In this document: positions 15,772 through 23,926 of the stretch, piece by piece
Layout of the letters: each line of letters begins with the position of its first letter
Numbering within the stretch: position 1 is the first letter of the stretch
Source of the DNA: JBDTME01 sp964583795
GTDB lineage: Bacteria > Patescibacteriota > Microgenomatia > UBA1400 > PJMF01
Reading direction: 5' to 3'
Assembly: GCA_964583795.1 (NCBI GenBank)
Contig: CAZOWX010000004.1
Coordinates: 1 to 64,000 of the forward strand
Length of the DNA: 64,000 nt
The notes under the pieces: generated by a model
The model's database searches: none
What the model saw: only the letters and a program-made list of their open reading frames with translations
Told to the model about the DNA's origin: nothing
Program-made: the position numbers and the translations under genes

Positions 15772-16236
15772 ATGGTGATCACATACACCAAACAACAGGT
15801 TTTGACATTCATGAGAAGTTGCTCAATCATGTCAATTGCTGCCGTATACCAAGGGCGACCCTTATCTTCCATACTGCTGTTTGCGATTGACGACGACTTT
15901 ACTCTCTATTTTGCAACTCACACAGACAGTTTTAAATCAAAAGCTTTGATGGAAAACCCTTTGGTTAGTCTTTCTGTGTGGAGTCAAGGAGAGATGCTAG
16001 TACAAGCTGATGGCAATGCTCAGGTTGTCAAAGATGCGGCAACATGTGATCAAATTTTAGTAAAGCTGAGCAATAGTGCTGTAGGTATAGAAAATTTTTG
16101 GCCCCCAGTTCTGCGAATCAGAGACTCAAGTGGGTATACGGTATTTCAGATTAAGCTCCACTGGTTGAGAGTCCTTGATCTTCATTCCGATACGATTACC
16201 GCTAAGGAATTACCGTTTACTGAAATCGCCGTGTAA
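15772..16236 (+). CDS. Pyridoxamine-5'-phosphate-oxidase-like flavin-binding protein
   Basis: A 154-residue protein starting at the ATG at 15772; an in-frame TTG lies upstream. The split-barrel pattern is seen in MSIAAVYQGRPLSSILLFAID, the strand FTLYFATHTDSFKSKALMENPLVSLSVW and GEMLVQADGNAQVV, matching small FMN- or F420-binding proteins of the PNPOx-like family. Members reduce or oxidise small molecules or bind heme; the actual substrate is not predictable. Its stop is three bases before the receiver gene, so the two form a small operon. Confidence 0.75.
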   Translation: MVITYTKQQVLTFMRSCSIMSIAAVYQGRPLSSILLFAIDDDFTLYFATHTDSFKSKALMENPLVSLSVWSQGEMLVQADGNAQVVKDAATCDQILVKLSNSAVGIENFWPPVLRIRDSSGYTVFQIKLHWLRVLDLHSDTITAKELPFTEIAV

Positions 16237-16239
16237 GCT

Positions 16240-16614
16240 ATGAAAAAAATTTTAATTGTTGAAGACGACATTTTTTTGGCAAAAGTGTATCAAAAAAAGT
16301 TGGGAGCGATGGGGTTTGAGTTGGTGGTCGTGAATGATGGTGAGAGAGTTTTTGAAATAGCGAAGCAGGATCATCCGAGTATTATTTTGCTCGATGTTAT
16401 TTTACCCAAGAAAAGTGGTTTTGATGTGTTGTCGGAGCTTAAAGCCGATGACTCTACCCGAAATATTCCTGTTCTTATGGTCTCCAATATGGCACTTGAA
16501 AGTGAGATTCAAAAAGCGAAAGATATGGGCGTAAGTGCCTACATGATAAAGTCAAATTACTCGTTTAAAGAGGTAACTGAAAAAATTATTGGTTTGATTG
16601 GTGCTCCGGATTAA
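16240..16614 (+). CDS. Single-domain response regulator receiver
   Basis: A 124-residue CheY-like protein. The acidic pocket is E8-D9-D10, the phospho-acceptor is D52 (IILLDVILP), the switch Ser is in MVSN, and the conserved Lys is in YMIKS, where the usual Pro after Lys is replaced by Ser. There is no output domain, so it acts through protein contacts. It follows the flavin-binding gene by three bases. It shares the S-N and K-S variants with the receivers at 51604 and 61673, suggesting one in-genome subfamily, perhaps served by the histidine kinase at 48799. Confidence 0.92.
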   Translation: MKKILIVEDDIFLAKVYQKKLGAMGFELVVVNDGERVFEIAKQDHPSIILLDVILPKKSGFDVLSELKADDSTRNIPVLMVSNMALESEIQKAKDMGVSAYMIKSNYSFKEVTEKIIGLIGAPD

Positions 16615-16638
16615 ACTGTTTCTGGTGCTTTTTTCTGA

Positions 16639-17568
16639 TTACAATGCTACTTGTAGCACTTTACAGCGATCAAGGTGTGTTTTGATGTATTGCTCGTCAA
16701 GACGTGTTCCAACGAACAAGATTTGTGTCAATGGGATAGTGACAGGTCTAAGACCATCCACGCTGATGTGTGATCCTACGCGTTGAACGCGAGCGGTCAG
16801 CATGTTTCCTTGTTGATCGAGGCAACTCACTATGCCTTTGATTCTGATGATTTCATCTGGCAACTTGGCGATCAGATCTTGGAGTAGGTCAAGATTAAGG
16901 GGAGTGTTACTTTCATACAACACTGTCTGGTAGGTTTCGTGGGTGTGTTCATGGGGTGTTGTTGTATGGGGGGGCGAAGATGGGACTGATGGAGAAGCCA
17001 AGAAAATTTCAGGTGTTAACTCATTGGTAAACTGCAGTACTTTGACGTCTGGTGCTAAGTTCTGAATCCTCGTTTGAACTCGTTGTGTTTGCAGCTGACC
17101 GGCCTCGTTGACTTTTGAAAGTAATACCAGATCTGCATCAGCGAGTTGAGTTGAGATGATCGAGTGGGTTTGACTCATACTCTCGTAATTCACCGCATCA
17201 ATGATGCAAACAGTACTTTCCAGATAGGTTTTATTACTCACCGGTGGAGTTTGGAGCGCTTCTCGAACCGGATCAGGATCAGATAATCCAGAGGCCTCAA
17301 TGAGTAAAAACTCTGTCTGGGGACTATTGCTCAAGATATACTCAATTACACGAGGAATATCGCTCTTAGCGACGCAACACATGCAGCCGTTGGCGAGCTC
17401 GACGATATTATCGGCTTTTTGAGTAACAAACTGGCTTTCGAGCTTGATTGAGCCAAACTCGTTGAGGATAATGGAGATCTTGGCATTTGGACTCTTCTCG
17501 AGGAGATAGTTGATAAAAGTGGTTTTTCCGGAGCCTAAAAAGCCAGTGATGAGTAGAATCGGGACCAT
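16639..17568 (-). CDS. CobW/COG0523 family GTPase (metallochaperone)
   Basis: A 309-residue G3E-family GTPase. Walker A is GFLGSGKTT at residues 9-17, the family-defining metal motif is GCMCCV (about residue 61), the switch region is LLIEASGLSDP and the base-specifying motif appears as LVLLSKVNEA. The linker contains the His-rich stretch PPHTTTPHEHTHE, typical of metal-binding spacers. The C-terminal CobW_C domain includes IIRIKGIVSCLDQQG. These proteins deliver zinc or another metal to client enzymes. A 68-base copy of its 5' coding end lies downstream of the HepT gene at 18341-18408. Confidence 0.9.
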   Translation of the reverse strand: MVPILLITGFLGSGKTTFINYLLEKSPNAKISIILNEFGSIKLESQFVTQKADNIVELANGCMCCVAKSDIPRVIEYILSNSPQTEFLLIEASGLSDPDPVREALQTPPVSNKTYLESTVCIIDAVNYESMSQTHSIISTQLADADLVLLSKVNEAGQLQTQRVQTRIQNLAPDVKVLQFTNELTPEIFLASPSVPSSPPHTTTPHEHTHETYQTVLYESNTPLNLDLLQDLIAKLPDEIIRIKGIVSCLDQQGNMLTARVQRVGSHISVDGLRPVTIPLTQILFVGTRLDEQYIKTHLDRCKVLQVAL

Positions 17569-17703
17569 AAAAGCCTAGGGATATTGACGGTGTTATTGTA
17601 CTATAGCGGATAGAAAGTGAGGAGCGGCCAGAAGTTATGAGTATCTAGCCGATGGTTGAGGTTTTGTGTTCGCAAATTGAGGTGAATTGTATATAATGTT
17701 CGT

Positions 17704-17973
17704 ATGAGGTTACAAGATCAAGTAAAACCACTGCTAATAAAATACGGCGTTAAGAGGGCAGCTTTTTTTGGGTCAATTGTACGGGGTGATTTTGATGAGG
17801 ATAGTGATGTCGATATTCTGATCGAGCCCCCAAGAGGAATGGGAATTAAATTTATTGCTCTCAAGCATGAACTGGAAGATTTACTACAAAAAAAGGTTGA
17901 TTTAGCTTCGTACAATGGGCTAGACAAATACTTAAAACCTCACATTCTTAAACATCAGCAACCAATATTATGA
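17704..17973 (+). CDS. mntA: MntA-type minimal nucleotidyltransferase (antitoxin)
   Basis: An 89-residue protein with the full nucleotidyltransferase signature AFFGSIVRGDFDEDSDVDILIE (GSx10DxD) and a third acid in KVDLASY. In the type VII MntA-HepT system MntA adds AMP to the tyrosine of HepT and so blocks it. The stop overlaps the HepT start (ATGA, 17970-17973). It is preceded by a possible -10 TATAAT just upstream (17692-17697). The pair is unlike its neighbours in function and is bordered on the right by a cobW gene fragment, a sign of recent insertion or rearrangement. Confidence 0.9.
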   Translation: MRLQDQVKPLLIKYGVKRAAFFGSIVRGDFDEDSDVDILIEPPRGMGIKFIALKHELEDLLQKKVDLASYNGLDKYLKPHILKHQQPIL

Positions 17974-18314
17974 GACAAGATCGAGACAATAGTATTTATC
18001 TCAAGCACATCCTTGAAGCGATAACTAAGATTTCCACATATACAGCAAGTCATACATTTTCTCAATTTCAAGAAAACCAATGGGATCAAGATGCTTTGGC
18101 CAGAAATTTGGAGATCATTGGTGAGGCTGCGAATAACCTCGATGCTTTATTTAGGGCATCCATGCCAGACGTGCCCTGGAGGCAGATTGTCGATTTTCGT
18201 AATGTGATTGTGCATGATTATGCAGACCTCGATTTGCAGATAATCTGGGAGATAGCCACTGTAGACCTCAAAGAGCTCCAAAAGCAGCTACAATCAAGTG
18301 ACAAAACAAGTTGA
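17970..18314 (+). CDS. hepT: HepT-type HEPN toxin (DUF86)
   Basis: A 114-residue helical protein. The HEPN ribonuclease motif Rx4-6H is present as RNVIVHDY near residue 85-92, including the Tyr that MntA adenylylates in studied systems. The upstream helix carries LARNLEIIGEAANNLD, also typical of DUF86. HepT cleaves RNA when free. Coupled translation with MntA by a four-base overlap ensures antitoxin is made first. Full length, catalytic residues intact. Confidence 0.9.
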   Translation: MRQDRDNSIYLKHILEAITKISTYTASHTFSQFQENQWDQDALARNLEIIGEAANNLDALFRASMPDVPWRQIVDFRNVIVHDYADLDLQIIWEIATVDLKELQKQLQSSDKTS

Positions 18315-18340
18315 CCCTTGGGAATGCTGAGACCTTAAGG

Positions 18341-18408
18341 TTTGGACTCTTCTCGAGGAGATAGTTGATGAAAGTGGTCTTTCCGGAGCCTAAAAAACAG
18401 GAGATGAG
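18341..18408 (-). pseudogene. cobW 5' fragment (duplicated)
   Basis: These 68 bases match 17486-17553, the P-loop-coding start of the CobW gene, at about 90 per cent identity in the same orientation. No reading frame continues beyond it. The fragment and the intact gene bracket the MntA-HepT pair as a direct repeat. It is a relic of duplication, or of a second cobW gene mostly removed. Confidence 0.8.
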
Positions 18409-18642
18409 GACGAGTAGCAATCGGTGTGAGACTAAAAGAATAATTTGGAAGCAATCGTTCAGCTGGTGCTAGTCAAGCGGCAACGAGCTGATGACGACAG
18501 AATCAAATTGATTTTACAGCACTAAAAGCAACAACAGACCAACAGTATCAGCACCACAATCAACAACAGCATCCTGCTCCCGGTGTCTTATCCCAAACTT
18601 TTTGTGGAGAATGCGACTTGCCTGGTAGTATGTCAGTTGAGA
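18409..18642. other. Gene-free stretch
   Basis: About 230 bases with CAACA-rich short words and no credible reading frame, RNA gene or terminator. It could be decayed coding DNA linked to the cobW fragment. Confidence 0.4.
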
Positions 18643-18670
18643 TTGATTTTTTCGGTGAATATGGTAAAAT
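18643..18670 (+). promoter_or_regulatory. Promoter for the 58-residue gene
   Basis: TTGATT (18643-18648), 16-base spacer, TAAAAT (18665-18670). The predicted start gives a leader of about 60 bases before the AAGGAG site of the gene at 18736. Confidence 0.5.
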
Positions 18671-18735
18671 AAGCACGCTATGTTGTTTATCTTTAGCTTT
18701 GGGTAGACACTTTCTTAATAAGATTAAGGAGAATT

Positions 18736-18912
18736 ATGGAACCTATTCCAAGAAAACTTACTGATGAAGAAGTAGTTGGGAAATTTCAAAAAGCTGTTGA
18801 TGAAGGTCGTTTGGATCAGGATATTATTGATACCGTAAGAGAAGCACTTCAAATTGCACGTGAGGCAAATAGTTCGGAACAAAGTGCTAGTCAAGATGGG
18901 ATTGAGAGTTAG
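18736..18912 (+). CDS. Small acidic helical protein, unknown
   Basis: A 58-residue protein with a perfect ribosome site, AAGGAG, five bases before the ATG, and a plausible promoter upstream. The sequence is charged and helical (KLTDEEVVGKFQKAVDEGRL, then DIIDTVREALQIAREANSS) and has no Cys or membrane segment. I recognise no family. The strong ribosome site and promoter make it a real gene despite its size; its tail is disordered (SSEQSASQDG). Confidence 0.7.
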   Translation: MEPIPRKLTDEEVVGKFQKAVDEGRLDQDIIDTVREALQIAREANSSEQSASQDGIES

Positions 18913-18935
18913 ATTTGCACTTTTTAGGTATCTAA

Positions 18936-19208
18936 TTAGTTGCGTAGAGTGGCTTTTTTAAGGATTGTTGTGTTTATAGAATAAAAATGCTTCACGCCTT
19001 CTTCACGAATGTTTAAAATCCCCGCTTCCTTGAGCTTGTGGAAGTGATGTGACATGGTCGGTTGAGTTAAAGGAAAATGCTCTGAAATCTCTGCGCAAGC
19101 TACCTCACCTTTTTCAAGTAAGAACAGTACGATATCGAGTCGAGTTTTATCTGCGAGAGCCTTAAAAATTTTGACCATTGCACTCTTTGATTGTTTGGTG
19201 TGTGGCAT
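18936..19208 (-). CDS. ArsR-family transcriptional regulator
   Basis: A 90-residue winged-helix protein. IFKALADKTRLDIVLFLLEKG is the usual first helix pair, AEISEHFPLTQPTMSHHFHKL the recognition helix, and GVKHFYSINT the wing. It has no obvious paired-Cys metal motif in the recognition helix, so the signal is not readable. It is divergent from the MFS transporter gene at 19316, about 110 bases away, and probably controls it as in many ArsR-transporter pairs. Confidence 0.88.
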   Translation of the reverse strand: MPHTKQSKSAMVKIFKALADKTRLDIVLFLLEKGEVACAEISEHFPLTQPTMSHHFHKLKEAGILNIREEGVKHFYSINTTILKKATLRN

Positions 19209-19315
19209 AGGTTTTGCTATTGCTAATCAGTTAATCTTTTCCCTTGTTATAGTTGTATTGTATCAAATCCTGTTTTCTCATTGCTGCCAAAAGTATTGTA
19301 TGCCATGCTAAAAGC

Positions 19316-20581
19316 ATGCAACTAAAATTGTGGCCATTTTTTTCACATACTGCCTCATATCGATTTTTGCTTTTTGCCATCATGCTCTTTTTCTTATTTT
19401 TCGCTGATGCAATCATGACGTACTACGTCCCAGTTGCGATTGAGGGAGCAGTTGGCTCCTCAACCAAAATGGGCTTGGTGCTCGCAACATCGTCTTTGGT
19501 TGGTATGGTCATCGACTTTTCATTTGCCCAGTTCTTTAGTCAAAAGAAAGCCTTATTTTTTCAGCTGATTTTATTTTTGTGCGTCTTTTTCTTTCCACTG
19601 AGCTTCTTTTTGTCTCACTCGGTACTCACCTTTGTGCTGGCTATGGCCTGGTGGGGGGTGAGTTATGAAGCGATGACTTTCACGACCTATCACGCCATTC
19701 ATGAAGCAGTGGGGCGCTCAGCGCACGCTTGGGCTTGGGGGATCGTTGCTATTCTCAAGAATGTGTCGCTGGTAATTGGCCCGCTGATCGCAAGTTCTGC
19801 GCTTGCATACTCTTTAGCGTTTCCTTTGAGCATTGCGATTTTTTGTAATGCGATCGCCGCGTTGATCTTTTTTGCGCTCTACCTGCTGAACTCTCATCGG
19901 TTATTTGCGCAAAACTCCCAAGAGTTGACCCCTACACCTGCGCGCCGTACCCTTTCAGAGACGATAGCAATTTGGAAAGCACTTGACCAAATTTTATGGC
20001 CGCTGTTGGCATTTTTGGCGTTGTTTTTTCTGTTTGACAGTGCTGTGTTTACCATTGGTCCAATTCTGACCGAGCGACTCAAACAACAGCAGGAGCTCGG
20101 AGGTGTGTTTGTCAGTTTATACGGGATTCCTGGGATTTTTGTTGGCTTTTTTCTTTCTGGGGTAGGCAAACGTTTTGGCAAGAAAAAGGCGGCGTTTGTT
20201 TCCGGAATTTTGGGAGGATTTTGTGCAGTATTGATTGGAGTAAGTCATGTCCTACTTTTTATGTTGATAGCCATGTTTTTTGCTTCACTTTGGTTATCAG
20301 TAATGGAGCCACTGCTTTTGGCGGTGTTTGAAGATTTGGTAGCACGAGGAGAGTCTGTCGCGAATGACTTGATCAGTTTCACGGCGCTCACGTCAAGCTT
20401 TGGGTACGTAGTAGGGCCGGTGCTCAACGGCGTTATGGCTGATTTGTGGGGAGAGCTCAGTGTCTTTATGATCTGGGGAGCATTGCTGTGTGGGTTTGGA
20501 GTGTGGTTATTGCTCACGTTTCCCAGAAAAGTTCGATTACCACAAGCGCAAATTCAGCACATTCTCAGCCAAGAAAGTTGA
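19316..20581 (+). CDS. MFS transporter
   Basis: A 421-residue protein with 12 hydrophobic segments. The start at 19316 (MQLKLWPFF) is the first ATG; a TTG at 19253 would lengthen it. The first half carries YVPVAIEGAVGSSTKMGLVL and the loop after segment 6 is long and polar (NSQELTPTPARRT); the second half has RFGKKKAAF, the mirror of the MFS loop 2-3 motif. Substrate unknown; drug or metabolite efflux is the usual guess for this group. Divergent ArsR gene is the probable regulator. Confidence 0.85.
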   Translation: MQLKLWPFFSHTASYRFLLFAIMLFFLFFADAIMTYYVPVAIEGAVGSSTKMGLVLATSSLVGMVIDFSFAQFFSQKKALFFQLILFLCVFFFPLSFFLSHSVLTFVLAMAWWGVSYEAMTFTTYHAIHEAVGRSAHAWAWGIVAILKNVSLVIGPLIASSALAYSLAFPLSIAIFCNAIAALIFFALYLLNSHRLFAQNSQELTPTPARRTLSETIAIWKALDQILWPLLAFLALFFLFDSAVFTIGPILTERLKQQQELGGVFVSLYGIPGIFVGFFLSGVGKRFGKKKAAFVSGILGGFCAVLIGVSHVLLFMLIAMFFASLWLSVMEPLLLAVFEDLVARGESVANDLISFTALTSSFGYVVGPVLNGVMADLWGELSVFMIWGALLCGFGVWLLLTFPRKVRLPQAQIQHILSQES

Positions 20582-20727
20582 AGTAAAAAGTTTTTCATTG
20601 AGTTTTTTTTCTCGACTAAGAGGAAGAACGAGCAAATAGACAAAGTGAGATGAATGTTATTTCGCAACAAGTCTACTGCGCGATCTGTGGTTTTTATCTG
20701 TAAAGGGAAGAAAAGTACAGTGTAACA

Positions 20728-21447
20728 CTACTGCTGCGTGTAGAGATGGGGAATAGGCTCACGCAGCTTCTCAATATTGCGCAGTCGCAGGTGTAAGTAC
20801 ATTTGAGAAGCGATGCTAAGAATGATTAAAACGATTAATGTAAGCTCTACGGCTGAAATTGGTATGGGTTTTTGAGGACTTTGTGGTTGAGTGATGGCAG
20901 TCGGGTTTGTTTGAATGGAGGAGTCTGGTTGAGAGACCGCTGCGACCCGAATCGAAACAGTGTTCACTTGTTGCAAGATGTCTCCATTGCCGTACGTGAC
21001 GGCAAGGTTTGAATCATTCGTGGCGCCATTTTTAAACGATAGCGCAATACTCCCATCTCCTGAAGTGTTCGCTTTCCAAGTGATCGTCGCAAATTGGGCT
21101 TTTCCGGTGTACAACTCATTTTTATTGCGAACGATACCAGAAATATGTGCTGACCCTAGGGCATTATCAAACACTGTTGCTGGATAGTCTGGGAAAACGG
21201 GTAGAGTATCAATTTTAACAACACTCAATAGTTTCGGATCGAATGTGATTTTAGCATCGATTCCGGCTACTTGTGCTTGATCCGTGTCGAGCCAAAGCTG
21301 AGTTGAAAATGTTTCACCTGGTTTAGTGGCAATCGTTGTCGGAGAAAATAAAATGCTCGAACGAGTCCCTCCAGTTTGAGCTTGGTTACGTTGAGTACAG
21401 AGCACAAAACTGAAAAAAAGGATGAGACCAATACCAATTCTTTTCAT
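20728..21447 (-). CDS. Cell-surface protein with one cohesin-like domain and C-terminal anchor
   Basis: A 239-residue protein from the ATG complementary to 21445-21447. It has a signal peptide (IGIGLILFFSFVLCTQ), a cohesin-type domain at about residues 30-165 (ATKPGETFSTQLWLDTDQAQ, then VAGIDAKITFDPKLLSVVKI and the end ATNDSNLAVTYGNGDIL), a Gln/Pro/Thr linker and a final membrane helix (AVELTLIVLIILSIASQMYL). Cohesins are nine-strand jelly rolls that bind dockerins or other surface ligands. Being anchored, it could display a dockerin partner at the cell surface. It follows the larger cohesin-dockerin gene on the same strand. A 12-bp perfect hairpin lies between them. Confidence 0.8.
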   Translation of the reverse strand: MKRIGIGLILFFSFVLCTQRNQAQTGGTRSSILFSPTTIATKPGETFSTQLWLDTDQAQVAGIDAKITFDPKLLSVVKIDTLPVFPDYPATVFDNALGSAHISGIVRNKNELYTGKAQFATITWKANTSGDGSIALSFKNGATNDSNLAVTYGNGDILQQVNTVSIRVAAVSQPDSSIQTNPTAITQPQSPQKPIPISAVELTLIVLIILSIASQMYLHLRLRNIEKLREPIPHLYTQQ

Positions 21448-21473
21448 ACGCAATACGAATACTGTTGTATCCC

Positions 21474-21504
21474 ACTAGAGGTTAGCCATAGTCTAACCTC
21501 TAGT
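21474..21504. repeat. Perfect 12-bp inverted repeat
   Basis: ACTAGAGGTTAG and CTAACCTCTAGT are separated by seven bases. It lies between the two cohesin genes. No T run follows on either strand, so it is more likely an mRNA processing or stability hairpin than a terminator. Confidence 0.6.
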
Positions 21505-21519
21505 GAACTTTTAATGTTA

Positions 21520-23212
21520 TTACAATATGTCTGACTGTTTTGCCCAGTTATTGCGCATGATGGCGAAGTCAAGATTGTTGACAACACCGCTGTTATCGAG
21601 GTCAACCACTGGATCATTGCTTCGAAGTGCATTCAAAAATTTCAGGGTGTAATCAATCGAGTTAATTTCATCATCAGCATTGAAATCTCCTCCAAGCAGT
21701 GGCGAACTGGTTAAGTTCACTGGAGTTACTCCTCCGGTTACTTGTACCGGACTAGCTGTTGAGCCGATTTTTCGAGCAAGGTATCCAGGAGTTTTTACTA
21801 AAAACACATAGTTGTCAGGAACGAGTGACAATTGAGCCTGACCACTTGCGTCTGTGGTCACTGCTTGGTGAATATTTTGAGCTGAACTAACAACCTGAGC
21901 TGTCAGATCTAACTGAGCAGTCTTATTGGCATCAGTTCTGTTTTTACCCTGTAAAGCAAATTGGAGTACCACGTTTGCAGCAGGAACTGGAGTTGAAGTT
22001 GGCAGTGGTGTTGCTGTTGGTGTCGCGGTTGGTGATGGTGTCAGAGTAGCAGTTGGTCCAGGAGTAGATGTTGGACCGGGAGTTGGTGACGCAGGATTGA
22101 CTGCAATCAACTCTTGTCCAGAAACTTTTGCCAAAATATCGGACGGCTCTTGTCCAGGCTGGTCTAGATACAGCGATAAGTTACTATCATTTCGATTTCC
22201 CGGAGTAAAGTCATACTGAAGTGTTGTTGAGGTGGTTGCTATTTTGGTGCGGCCAGTGATCGAGGCAACCTGAACATTTGCTCCAGAAACAGGGGTAACT
22301 GAGGCTGCAGTGCCAATGTTGGCAGAAATGTAAATCTTGCCAGTCAGATTATCGTATGTAAGCTCTGGATAGGATGAAAAGGGTGTGCCCACTCCCTGAT
22401 CAATGCTGACAATCTCGACGATGGCTGGATCAAAATTGATCATCGGTCGCAAACCTGGCGCGAAGCTTCCGCACTNNNNNNNNNNCAACGCCACTTACTA
22501 GTTGACCAGCAGTATCGGCCACGACAGTTACCTGAAAATTACTGCCAACTTGTTGAGGATTGGGTGGTGTAAGCGTATTAAATGAGAGTGAAGGCTCTGC
22601 TGCTGTGTGGGCAAATGTATACGAACCGTTCGTTGGAGTTTGCAAAATGTCTTGAGAAGTTCCGTTTTTAATGCTGGTTGTCAATGTCTCATCGAAAGTT
22701 GCTGTCATAGTTCCAGATGCAGGAACTGTCATCGAAAAAGAACCAAGTTTAACCATGGAGTTATTCGTAGAAAACGGGGTTTGGGGGTTGGCAGTAATAA
22801 AGGCAATCAACGCTTTATTACCATTGGCCACGGGTTCGAAAGTATTTACAATATTATTGAGTCCTGGGACAGTGTCTGGGATGAATGAAAGGTCATTAGG
22901 GACATTTCCTGAAAATGTCAACACAATTTGCGCTCCGTCCACAAGATCCACTCCAGTATTAAGAAGAATATCAATCGACTGGTGTGTATTGGGTGTGAGT
23001 TGGGATGTCTGAGGAGACAAAGCTAATGTTGCTGTGCCTGTTGGTGTTGATGCTTTCGAGTTATTATTTTTATTATTGCGAACTAATAAAAAAACCAATG
23101 GGATTAGAACAACAAGCACGATAATGAGCAGTGTTTGCCCAAACACGACCAGTTGTAGTGGAAATTTTGTTGTTTTGGCAGAATTTTCCAATGGTTGCGG
23201 TGAAGTCATCAT
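21520..23212 (-). CDS. Membrane-anchored protein with two cohesin-like domains and a dockerin (gap inside)
   Basis: One gene interrupted by the N run at 22476-22485; the frames on the two sides differ, so the true gap is not 10 bases. The N-terminus has a cytoplasmic tail and a membrane anchor (LVVFGQTLLIIVLVVLIPLV), then a first cohesin-like domain, and a second begun at SNFQVTVVADTAGQLVSGV and resumed after the gap. A Thr/Pro linker (PTPGPTSTPGPT type) precedes a carboxypeptidase-like Ig fold (TTDASGQAQLSLVPDNYVFL) and a C-terminal dockerin with two calcium loops, GDFNADDEINSIDY and DLDNSGVVNNLDF. Having both halves of a cohesin-dockerin pair in one chain suggests self-assembly or a scaffold role at the cell surface. 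Confidence 0.85.
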
Positions 23213-23338
23213 ATCAATAACCTTTTTTTACGTATGATCGTCTCAGTGTAAAAGCTTTCTAAACGAATGACAAGAGCCAGAACAACCATTTGGACCGTTT
23301 TATCGAGTCATTTTTTTGTTCAACCTTCTTCCTAGCTT

Positions 23339-23734
23339 TCAAACTGAAAGAGGTTTATCGGACATGCCTTTGGGTTGTGTTTGCCGAAGTTTTACTTTAT
23401 TTAAACTATAAAGAATGCGTTCGTGCAAATTAATGTTTTTGATTCGAGCAAAGCGAAGAATAGTGACGAGCAAATCTCCAAGCTCTTCAGTATATGATTC
23501 ATCGGCTTGGGCACTGAGGTTGGTTTTTTTCCTGCCGTGTTCGGCTAAGTAGGCTCGAGCCATCTCACCGACTTCCTCCATCAATCCCAGAATCATGATC
23601 GAGCCATACTCTTCTGAGTAGCGTTTGCCTTTATCAATGTCACTTAAAATGTTAAAGTACTCACGAAATGGTGACTGGTGAAAGGGTTGTTTTTTCTTTT
23701 TGGTATTCGGTTTTGAGTCGTCTGTTTTTGTCAT
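23339..23734 (-). CDS. MazG-type nucleotide pyrophosphohydrolase
   Basis: A 131-residue protein with the MazG metal motif GLMEEVGEMARAYLAE (EExxE) and EELGDLLVTILRFA (ExxD). It should remove PPi from non-canonical or excess NTPs. The N-terminal 30 residues are Lys/Gln-rich and probably disordered. It is well separated from the neighbouring cohesin gene and reads toward it. It differs from the PRA-PH-like protein at 12728 in length and motif spacing. Confidence 0.85.
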   Translation of the reverse strand: MTKTDDSKPNTKKKKQPFHQSPFREYFNILSDIDKGKRYSEEYGSIMILGLMEEVGEMARAYLAEHGRKKTNLSAQADESYTEELGDLLVTILRFARIKNINLHERILYSLNKVKLRQTQPKGMSDKPLSV

Positions 23735-23847
23735 ATACTACCTCCTTAGGCTCTACTCTATACTATAATACACTATGAGTGTCTATTGCGTATCGACTTG
23801 AAATGCTTTACAAATAGATGCGAAGAAAATGCGAAAAATGGGATTTC

Positions 23848-23924
23848 GGGTGTCAGAGCGTCAGGTGTCAGTAACTCCATAGTTACATTTCCCCTGATAC
23901 CTGACACCTGATACCTGAGACCTA
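23848..23924. repeat. Degenerate word repeats with inverted arms
   Basis: Variants of CAGGTGTCAG on the left and their complements (CTGACACCTGATACC) on the right; 23861-23871 and 23901-23911 are perfect 11-base inverted copies, with an inner TAACT/AGTTA hairpin. The block ends two bases before the DUF2130 start codon. Confidence 0.65.
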
Positions 23925-23926
23925 AT

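Noticed and set aside
23213..23338. Possible extra gene between cohesin and MazG genes
   Set aside because: No frame with a start and ribosome site; simple intergenic DNA.
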